In this document: positions 6,220 through 10,302 of the stretch, piece by piece | How positions within the stretch are numbered: the first letter of the stretch is position 1 | Layout of the letters: each line of letters starts with the position of its first letter | Program-made: the position numbers and the translations under genes | Origin: Candidatus Omnitrophota bacterium | GTDB lineage: Bacteria; Omnitrophota; Gorgyraeia; Duberdicusellales; 4484-171 | Length of the DNA stretch: 10,302 nt | Direction: 5' to 3' | NCBI GenBank assembly: GCA_023228195.1 | Contig: JALOBR010000021.1 | Coordinates: 1 to 10,302 of the forward strand | The notes under the pieces: generated by a model | What the model was told of the DNA's origin: nothing | The model's database searches: none | What the model saw: only the letters and a program-made list of their open reading frames with translations

Positions 6220-6775
6220 CTGTGCAGGGATAGAAACTTCTTCTGTGCAAAGGCGATAACGCGTGTTTTCGAATAAGAGAAAAATGTTCCTTTGTCGGAT
6301 AACCTTTGTGATGAGCGAAATTCCATTCAGGGTATAAAAAATGCGCGTTCATCATCAGATAATCTCTTGTAACCTTTGCGACGATAGAAGCGCAGGAAAC
6401 CGCTCTAACGGTTTTATCCGCTTTTTCTATGCACTTATATTTTATATCAAGTTCAGTGCGGAAAATATTACCATCAATTACAAAAAGCGCCTTTTTAAGG
6501 TAAGGTGCTTTTTCCAAAAGCTTTTTTATGGACCGGTTTGCCGCAAGCATCGTCGCCCCGAGTATATTAAGCTTGTCAATTTCCATGGGGCTTGCAATAC
6601 CAACAGAAAAATAAGCATTTTCAGTGAGCCAACCAAAAATATTTTGCCGGGCAAAAGGTGTCAGCTCTTTTGAATCACGTACAACCATCGGAGGCTCTTT
6701 ATCAAGATAAAGGGCGCACGCGCTCACAATTCCCGCCAAAGGGCCACGGCCCGCCTCATCAATTCCTACTATCAT
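6206..6775 (-). CDS. rnhB: Ribonuclease HII
   Basis: Removes RNA, including single misincorporated ribonucleotides, from RNA:DNA hybrids. From the ATG at 6775 the protein has 189 residues and begins MIVGIDEAGRGPLAG, with the catalytic Asp6-Glu7 pair. It also shows DSKELTPFARQ, the acidic VIDGN, and SIVAKVTRD with the fourth catalytic Asp. The C-terminal PLHRRSFYP segment is typical. An in-frame ATG at 6799 would add eight residues (MIRGYSCT), but these are encoded inside the 6779-6869 palindromic repeat, so the shorter start is preferred. Neither start has a clear Shine-Dalgarno. It follows rplS and overlaps yraN, a common order. Confidence 0.95.
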   Translation of the reverse strand: MIVGIDEAGRGPLAGIVSACALYLDKEPPMVVRDSKELTPFARQNIFGWLTENAYFSVGIASPMEIDKLNILGATMLAANRSIKKLLEKAPYLKKALFVIDGNIFRTELDIKYKCIEKADKTVRAVSCASIVAKVTRDYLMMNAHFLYPEWNFAHHKGYPTKEHFSLIRKHALSPLHRRSFYPCTDAKG

Positions 6776-6778
6776 AGT

Positions 6779-6869
6779 ACACGAATAGCCACGAATCATA
6801 GACGAATATTCACGAATAGAAAACAGATTTATTCGTGGTAATTCGTTCTAAATTCGTGGTCATTTGTCT
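6779..6869. repeat. ATTCGTG-type inverted repeat between rplS and rnhB
   Basis: Two arms of about 41 bp, 6779-6819 and 6829-6869, are imperfect reverse complements around a nine-base centre (AAAACAGAT region). Each arm is itself made of repeated CACGAAT/ATTCGTG units about 12-13 bp apart. The element fills the gap completely, running from the rplS stop codon to within four bases of the rnhB start. It could fold as a long hairpin in the transcript. Confidence 0.78.
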
Positions 6870-7216
6870 TAGGCTGCCATTGCCTGGCGCCCGATTCTTT
6901 CGCGTAAATAATACAACCTTTTTCTTCTTGGCATTTTTGCGGACTTTTTCTCAAGCTCAATTTTTGCGATATTCGGCGAATAAAAAGGGAAAGTCACTTC
7001 ATACGCTTCACCGTAAGCAATCCTTCGTATAGTAAAAGATTTTCTGTGAAGCGCGCCCTGAAGCTTTATAACAACCCCTTCAAGCGCCTGCGTTCTTTCT
7101 TTTTCTTTTTCTCTAATCTTATAATGAACTTTAACAATGTCCCCTGCTGAAAATTGTGGGTAATCCTTCTTAAGGCTTTCCTTCATCTCCTGTTCAACCA
7201 TCATTAGTTTATCCAT
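6869..7216 (-). CDS. rplS: 50S ribosomal protein L19
   Basis: Ribosomal protein located at the subunit interface of the 50S particle. Its 115 residues are of normal length. The body shows FSAGDIVKVHYKIREKEK, the EGVVIKLQG strand, SFTIRRIAYGEAYEVTFP, SPNIAKIEL, and the C-terminal RRKRLYYLRERIG, all standard for L19. The ATG at 7216 is preceded by AGGAGG with a five-base gap and a hairpin. It follows trmD, its usual neighbour, but with an unusually large 164-bp gap that holds a structured element, so it may be regulated separately from trmD. Basic and small, as expected. Confidence 0.97.
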   Translation of the reverse strand: MDKLMMVEQEMKESLKKDYPQFSAGDIVKVHYKIREKEKERTQALEGVVIKLQGALHRKSFTIRRIAYGEAYEVTFPFYSPNIAKIELEKKSAKMPRRKRLYYLRERIGRQAMAA

Positions 7217-7221
7217 ATTAA

Positions 7222-7227
7222 CCTCCT
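7222..7227 (-). promoter_or_regulatory. Strong ribosome binding site of rplS
   Basis: AGGAGG lies five bases before the rplS ATG. Its first base is the last base of the hairpin at 7227-7257, so folding of that hairpin could change access of the ribosome. Confidence 0.85.
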
Positions 7228-7257
7228 TAAATTTTACGACGCAGTCGGAAAATTTAA
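7227..7257 (-). promoter_or_regulatory. Hairpin directly upstream of the rplS ribosome site
   Basis: Perfect 9-bp arms TTAAATTTT (7227-7235) and AAAATTTAA (7249-7257), one mismatch, then inner arms CGAC (7237-7240) and GTCG (7244-7247) around a three-base loop. It abuts the AGGAGG of rplS. Many r-protein genes have leaders that the protein itself binds; this could be one, but the sequence was not matched to a known L19 leader. With no U-tract it is not a clear terminator. Confidence 0.65.
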
Positions 7258-7358
7258 CCCCGAAGCGCTCTCAAAAAATATCGAACGAGTTCTCTCGTGA
7301 GAGATTTTTTGAGTATACAGTCCAACAGGACGTCCTGGTGGACAGGCGCGAGGGGTCA
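7257..7358 (-). other. Branched structured element in the trmD-rplS gap
   Basis: Closing arms ACCCC (7257-7261) and GGGGT (7352-7356), backed by GCGC (7265-7268) and GCGC (7346-7349), enclose two hairpins. One has arms CTCAAAAAAT (7270-7279) and ATTTTTTGAG (7304-7313) with an inner ACGAG/CTCGT stem and a four-base loop. The other is the 24-base near-palindrome at 7320-7343, with one mismatch pair per arm, centred on GGACGTCC. Together they predict a three-way junction of about 100 nt. Its coding-strand ends, TGACCCC and GGGGTTAA, match those of the element at 3295-3356. Function unknown. Confidence 0.65.
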
Positions 7359-7380
7359 AAACAACAATAAATATCTATTT

Positions 7381-8079
7381 CTAATCCCGTAATAAATCTG
7401 GCCTTTTTTTCTTTGTTGACTCGTATGCCTTATCCTTGCGCCATTTTTTTATCTTATCGTGATTTCCGGAAAGTAAAACTTCAGGGACTTTCAGCCCGCG
7501 AAAATCCTCCGGACGCGTATACGCCGGGTAATCAAGAAGGCCGTTTTCAAAACTTTCGTTTTCTATCGAGCTTCTATCGGAAACAACACCCGGTATGAGC
7601 CTCGCAATTGAATCTATAAAAACCATTGCCGCAAGCTCCGCTCCGCTTAAAACGTAATCACCGACAGAAACTTCTTCATCCGCCAGATATTTAACCACCC
7701 GCTCGTCAACCCCCTCATAACGAGGAGCTATCAGAATGAGCCTTTCGTAAGCCAGAAATTTTTTCAAAAGCTGCTGATTTAACTTTTTCCCCTGCGGGCT
7801 AAAAAGAACGATTCTTTTATTCTTGTCGCTTTTTTCCTTAGAATATGCTTTGCATTTAAGAATATGCTCAACCGCGGAGAATAATGGCTCAGGCTTAAAA
7901 ACCATGCCTCCCCCCCCATAACCGGGCGCATCTATCTTTTTATGCGGATCGTCAGTATAAGTTCTTAAATCGTGCAAATTTATTTTTAAAAGACCTTTTG
8001 CCCTCGCCCTTTTGATAATAGATTCATCTATTACCGGCGCAAACATTCCCGGGAAAATAGTTATTACATCAATAATCAT
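7381..8079 (-). CDS. trmD: tRNA (guanine-N1)-methyltransferase
   Basis: Makes m1G37 in tRNAs with G36 using S-adenosylmethionine, which guards against frameshifting. The protein is full length at 232 residues and starts MIIDVITIFPGMFAPV. Landmarks include DAPGYGGGGMVFKPEP (about 50-65), FSPQGKKL, APRYEGVDERV (about 118-128), the trefoil-knot SAM-binding SVGDYVLSGAELA (138-150), and SFENGLLDYPAYTRPEDF leading to VPEVLLSGNHDKI. The residue aligned with the catalytic Asp169 of the E. coli enzyme appears to be Glu175 (ENESF), a conservative change. It sits 30 bp after tgt and before rplS; rimM, its common upstream neighbour, is absent here. No clear Shine-Dalgarno was seen. Confidence 0.96.
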   Translation of the reverse strand: MIIDVITIFPGMFAPVIDESIIKRARAKGLLKINLHDLRTYTDDPHKKIDAPGYGGGGMVFKPEPLFSAVEHILKCKAYSKEKSDKNKRIVLFSPQGKKLNQQLLKKFLAYERLILIAPRYEGVDERVVKYLADEEVSVGDYVLSGAELAAMVFIDSIARLIPGVVSDRSSIENESFENGLLDYPAYTRPEDFRGLKVPEVLLSGNHDKIKKWRKDKAYESTKKKRPDLLRD

Positions 8080-8109
8080 AAAATTAAGCTAACCAAAACA
8101 GTTAAAAAC

Positions 8110-9222
8110 TTATGCGTGAATAAACCGGGACAAAAATTCTTTTTTAAACTGTAAAAACCTGTCCTCTTCTATCGCTTTTTTTATGTTATCCATAAAATGC
8201 TTGTACCAAAATATATTATGGTAGGCAAGCAAATTAACTGCCAGGATTTCGTTTACGTTTACGAGATGGCGAAGGTATGCCCGGGAAAAATTTTTGCAGA
8301 CATAACAGAGGCATTCGCTATCCAAGGGCCGTTCGTCATTTATGTAGGGGGAATTTCTTACTACAATTACCCCCTCCTTCGTAAAAACGGTTCCGGTTCT
8401 CGCAAACCGCGTGGGCACAACACAATCAAAAAGATCTACTCCGAAACTTACTGCTTCCAATATATCATGAGGCAGCCCGTAACCCATAAAATAGCGCAGT
8501 TTATCGTCACCTGCGTATTGGCTTATAAAATCTAGTGTATTATACCTTAAATCGGTCGGTTCGCCAACACTTAAACCGCCCACGCATAAACCGTCTATTT
8601 TTAGATCCAATAAGCTATCCAGGCATTTTTTGCGCAAATCCTTATGGACTGAACCCTGGGATATGGCAAAAAAGAGCTGTTTACCGCTGTTGTTTGCGTC
8701 AAAAAAAACTTTGCTTTTTGCGGCCCATGCTATTGTGCGGTCGCAGGCAATTTGCGCTTCTTCATAAGTTACCGGATATTTTACGCATTCATCAAGAGGC
8801 ACGGCCACATCACTTCTTAAATCCAATTGTATTTTTATAACATCCTCCGGCGCTAAAAAAAGAGACTTACCATCAACGTGGGATTGGAAACTTACCCCTT
8901 CATCCGTTACTTTACGAAGTTTTTCTAAGCTAAAAATCTGGTAACCGCCGCTATCAGTAATTATAGTTTTATTAAAACCCATAAACTTGTGCAGGCCGCC
9001 GCATTTTTTAATAACCTCTGTGCCGGGACGCACATATAGATGGTAGGCGTTAACCAATAATCCATCAATACCAATCTCTTCAATCTCCCGTACGTTAAGG
9101 CCTTTTACCGCAGCCTGCGTTGCCACAGGGAAAAAAGAAGGGGTTTTCAAGCTATTATGACTTGTTTCAAAAATACCGGTCCTTGCTTTGCTGTTTTTAT
9201 CTTTTTTAATTACTTTAAACAT
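8110..9222 (-). CDS. tgt: Queuine tRNA-ribosyltransferase (tRNA-guanine transglycosylase)
   Basis: Exchanges G34 of tRNAs with GUN anticodons for the queuosine precursor preQ1. The start at 9222 gives 370 residues, the usual bacterial length; the open frame extends further upstream, but those codons overlap the DUF2905 gene in another frame. Seen motifs: GLLVNAYHLYVRPG, TDSGGYQIFSL with the general-base Asp90, GGLSVGEP, and the nucleophile in FDCVVPTRFARTG (Asp266). The zinc site is CLCYVC with a later His (Cys304, Cys306, Cys309, His335). The start codon is two bases after the DUF2905 stop and has no Shine-Dalgarno, implying coupling. queA, often adjacent, is not in the window. Confidence 0.96.
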   Translation of the reverse strand: MFKVIKKDKNSKARTGIFETSHNSLKTPSFFPVATQAAVKGLNVREIEEIGIDGLLVNAYHLYVRPGTEVIKKCGGLHKFMGFNKTIITDSGGYQIFSLEKLRKVTDEGVSFQSHVDGKSLFLAPEDVIKIQLDLRSDVAVPLDECVKYPVTYEEAQIACDRTIAWAAKSKVFFDANNSGKQLFFAISQGSVHKDLRKKCLDSLLDLKIDGLCVGGLSVGEPTDLRYNTLDFISQYAGDDKLRYFMGYGLPHDILEAVSFGVDLFDCVVPTRFARTGTVFTKEGVIVVRNSPYINDERPLDSECLCYVCKNFSRAYLRHLVNVNEILAVNLLAYHNIFWYKHFMDNIKKAIEEDRFLQFKKEFLSRFIHA

Positions 9223-9224
9223 TT

Positions 9225-9572
9225 TTATTTGTGTATTTTGGATACCAGATATAAAATCAAGCCTAAAATTACGCTTAACATAATTGAAGTAGCAAGAGGG
9301 AAATAAAAAGTAAAATTCTTTTTCTGAATAAGGATATCTCCGGGAAGCCTTCCTAAAAACGGGATTCTGGAGCCCTGCGGACACGCCTTCGGTAACCCAT
9401 CAGCCCTTTTTGCTTGTTCCTCGTGGGGCGACGTCCCGCTCCGATATTTATTCACGGGCGTAACCCGTAGTATTCCAGGAAAGGGATTGAAGCGTGCCAA
9501 TATGCTTAAACCTACACCCAATACCACTAAAAACAAACCGGTTATAATGAGAAATTTTCCTAAATTATTCAT
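9225..9572 (-). CDS. DUF2905 family membrane protein with in-frame insertion
   Basis: A small protein with two membrane segments: NLGKFLIITGLFLVVLGVG (about 3-23 of the ATG-started form) and FPLATSIMLSVILGLILYLV near the C-terminus. Between them the family signature IPFLGRLPGDILI and KKNFTFYFP identifies DUF2905, whose function is unknown. Members are usually about 70 residues; this one has 115 because about 41 codons lie between the first membrane helix and IPFLGRLPGD. The extra stretch (VTPVNKYRSGTSPHEEQAKR and beyond) is hydrophilic and comes from a GC-rich element. The reading frame is intact. The ATG at 9572 matches family N-termini; a TTG at 9584 is an alternative. Its place between ruvB and tgt is common. 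Confidence 0.85.
   Translation of the reverse strand: MNNLGKFLIITGLFLVVLGVGLSILARFNPFPGILRVTPVNKYRSGTSPHEEQAKRADGLPKACPQGSRIPFLGRLPGDILIQKKNFTFYFPLATSIMLSVILGLILYLVSKIHK
9350..9488 (-). repeat. GC-rich palindromic element inserted in the DUF2905 gene
   Basis: The insertion is bracketed by imperfect direct repeats, on the coding strand AATCCCTTTCCTGGAA (9488-9473) and AATCCCGTTTTTAGGAA (9366-9350). The net extra length, taken from the ends of the two copies, is 123 bp or 41 codons. Inside are small palindromes ACGGG/CCCGT (near 9453-9467) and GGG/CCC around CGACGT (near 9424-9437), and the core CTGCGGACACGCC (9375-9387), which matches 12 of 13 bases in the FchA element. Confidence 0.65.
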
Positions 9573-9619
9573 ATATTTCGCCAATTTGCCTATTCCTGAT
9601 ATATAAAATATGGGTGTAA

Positions 9620-9628
9620 ATTATACCA
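9620..9628 (-). promoter_or_regulatory. Extended -10 promoter for DUF2905-tgt-trmD
   Basis: On the coding strand the sequence TGGTATAAT combines a perfect TATAAT (9625-9620) with the TGN extension. The hexamer 17 bases upstream (GTGCAA) is a poor -35 box, which an extended -10 promoter can tolerate. Transcription would start near 9613, giving a leader of about 40 nt before the DUF2905 ATG. It is the best promoter seen in the window and may drive the genes from DUF2905 downward. Confidence 0.5.
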
Positions 9629-9639
9629 TAAGTTAATGA

Positions 9640-9683
9640 GACTTGCACTTTTTTATACTTCCTGCATAAAAAAATGCTTAGTC
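9640..9683. repeat. First hairpin of the intergenic hairpin row
   Basis: Arms GACTTGCACTTTTTTAT (9640-9656) and ATAAAAAAATGCTTAGTC (9666-9683) are near reverse complements around a nine-base loop. The hairpin covers the -35 region of the promoter at 9620-9628 and directly abuts the 52-bp tandem repeat. Confidence 0.65.
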
Positions 9684-9842
9684 GAATAATTAACCAGCAT
9701 CTTTTGGAACCAAAGGCGAACAAAAGTGCGTTGGCGAATAATGAGCCAGCATCTTTTGGAACCAAAGGCGAACAAAAGTGCGTTGGCGAATAATGAGCCA
9801 GCATCTTTTGGAACCAAAGGCGAACAAAAGTGCGTTGGCGAA
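9683..9842. repeat. 52-bp tandem direct repeat, three copies plus a remnant
   Basis: Copies lie at 9683-9734, 9735-9786 and 9787-9838, with a short start of a fourth (CGAATTAT) from 9839. Copies 2 and 3 are identical; copy 1 differs at two positions near its start. Each unit consists of a spacer CGAATAATGAG and a hairpin with arms CCAGCATCTTTTG and CAAAAGTGCGTTGG (for copy 2 at 9746-9758 and 9773-9786) with internal mismatches. The unit length is not a multiple of three, so open frames across it are not conserved. There is no spacer diversity, so it is not a CRISPR array. Confidence 0.9.
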
Positions 9843-9843
9843 T

Positions 9844-9900
9844 TATCTAACGAGACTATACTTTTTCAAACAAAGCGCAGAAAAAGTATATAGTTGAGTT
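9844..9900. repeat. Last hairpin of the intergenic hairpin row
   Basis: Arms ACTATACTTTTTC (9855-9867) and GAAAAAGTATATAGT (9880-9894) pair with a two-base bulge around a 12-base loop. The outer TAAC (9847-9850) and GTTA (9898-9901) could extend it. It follows the tandem repeat with the same kind of spacer (CGAATTATCTAACGAG). It lies downstream of ruvB but has no U-tract on the coding strand, so it is not a convincing terminator. Confidence 0.65.
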
Positions 9901-9901
9901 A

Positions 9902-9955
9902 TGCCCGCAGGGGGCCCGAAAGGGATTAGCCGAACGAAGCGAGAGAATAAGGGGG
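9902..9955. repeat. GC-rich element next to the ruvB stop codon
   Basis: A short GC-rich stretch starting TGCCCGCAGGGGGCCCGAAA and ending GAGAATAAGGGGG directly against the ruvB stop. On the plus strand it shares TGCCCGCAG near one end, an AAGGGATTA-like middle and GAATAAGG at the other end with the minus-strand element at the end of the FchA-like gene. That suggests a related copy in opposite orientation relative to the genes. The match is short. Confidence 0.4.
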
Positions 9956-10302
9956 TTAAATGCCGGAAGGATTAACCTTTGATTTATCAGGGAAAGAAAT
10001 GTTTAAATTTTTGTAAGCCGAATCAGTTGCGACTCTACCGCGCGGAGAGCGTATTATAAAACCTTTGTTTAGCAGATATGGCTCAACCACATCTTCAAGG
10101 GTGCCCTTATCTTCACCAAGAGAAGCCGCAATTGTCTCAATGCCGACAGGGCCGCCTTGATAAAGCTCAATTAACGCATGTAGGTATTTTCTGTCTAAAT
10201 CATCAAATCCATTTTCGTCAATCCGCGAATGTAAAAGCGCTTCCTTGGTTATTTCAAGATGTATCGCGCCTTTATCTTTCACCTGTGTATAGTCTCTTAC
10301 TC
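9956..10302 (-). CDS. ruvB: Holliday junction branch-migration helicase RuvB, C-terminal part (partial)
   Basis: ATP-dependent motor of the RuvAB complex that moves Holliday junctions. Only the last 115 or so codons are present; the frame is open to the high-coordinate edge, beginning VRDYTQVKDKGAIHLEI from the end of the AAA+ lid region. The C-terminal winged-helix DNA-binding domain follows, with GGPVGIETIAASLGEDKGT, EDVVEPYLLNKGFI and the arginine finger-like loop SPRGRVAT, all highly conserved in RuvB. The C-terminal tail (SFPDKSKVNPSGI) is variable in the family. It is the upstream member of the ruvB-DUF2905-tgt string, but a 383-bp repeat-rich gap and a promoter separate it from DUF2905. 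Confidence 0.95.
   Translation of the reverse strand, partial: VRDYTQVKDKGAIHLEITKEALLHSRIDENGFDDLDRKYLHALIELYQGGPVGIETIAASLGEDKGTLEDVVEPYLLNKGFIIRSPRGRVATDSAYKNLNISFPDKSKVNPSGI

Noticed and set aside
9223..9384. N-terminal extension of tgt by 54 residues
   Set aside because: The frame is open, but the added residues do not match Tgt family N-termini and the stretch is coded by the DUF2905 gene in another frame.
9565..9804. 79-codon open frame on the minus strand across the tandem repeat
   Set aside because: It is built mostly from the 52-bp repeat, whose length is not a multiple of three, so the copies read in different frames. It overlaps the promoter and the DUF2905 start and resembles no protein.
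9683..9842. CRISPR array
   Set aside because: The units are contiguous direct copies with no variable spacers, and no cas genes are present.
9844..9900. Integron attC-like site (ATCTAAC ... GTTGAGT ends around a hairpin)
   Set aside because: The ends fit the loose RYYYAAC/GTTRRRY patterns, but they pair poorly with each other, the 52-bp units do not carry them, and there is no integrase or cassette gene nearby.
9844..9955. Rho-independent terminator after ruvB
   Set aside because: The hairpins there lack a following U-tract on the coding strand, so termination cannot be supported from sequence alone.

Overview
All thirteen genes in this window lie on the minus strand, so transcription runs from high to low coordinates. 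The DNA is moderately AT-rich and the genes are mostly housekeeping: recombination (ruvB), tRNA modification (tgt, trmD), the ribosome (rplS), RNase HII (rnhB), one-carbon/folate metabolism (an FchA-like protein, a FolD-like protein and a flavoprotein), GMP synthesis (GuaB3-type dehydrogenase, guaA) and replication (dnaE). Content, gene order and the many palindromic repeats suggest a Gram-negative, little-cultured bacterial lineage. My best guess is Omnitrophota (OP3) or a relative, but that is inference. There are no phage genes, transposases or CRISPR arrays.

Layout in the direction of transcription: (1) the 3' end of ruvB (10302-9956). (2) A 383-bp region without a gene (9955-9573) holding a GC-rich element, a row of hairpins with a 52-bp tandem repeat, and an extended -10 promoter. 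(3) A DUF2905 membrane protein, tgt and trmD. (4) A structured leader, then rplS, rnhB and yraN. (5) A one-carbon block: FchA-like cyclohydrolase, FolD-like dehydrogenase and FAD-dependent oxidoreductase, packed with a 6-bp gap and an 8-bp overlap. (6) Another structured leader, then a GuaB3-type IMP dehydrogenase relative, guaA, and the 5' end of dnaE. The first half joins two common bacterial gene strings (ruv-DUF2905-tgt and trmD-rplS-rnhB-yraN), with queA and rimM absent from the junctions.

Two things stand out. First, the FolD-like protein has all three residues of the known cyclohydrolase triad replaced (Lys to Gln, Gln to Asn, Asp to Glu), and it sits directly downstream of a stand-alone FchA-type cyclohydrolase. 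This suggests a split pathway in which FchA does the cyclohydrolase step and FolD only the dehydrogenase step, next to a flavoprotein with an unusual second nucleotide-binding motif. Second, at least five kinds of palindromic or hairpin element fill nearly every gap. Two GC-rich copies have entered reading frames: one as about 41 extra in-frame codons in the DUF2905 gene, bracketed by an imperfect target-like duplication, and one supplying the C-terminus of the FchA-like protein. Several repeats abut start codons that lack a Shine-Dalgarno sequence, while guaB3 and rplS each have strong ribosome sites preceded by hairpins and by a closed TGACCCC...GGGGTWA structure.
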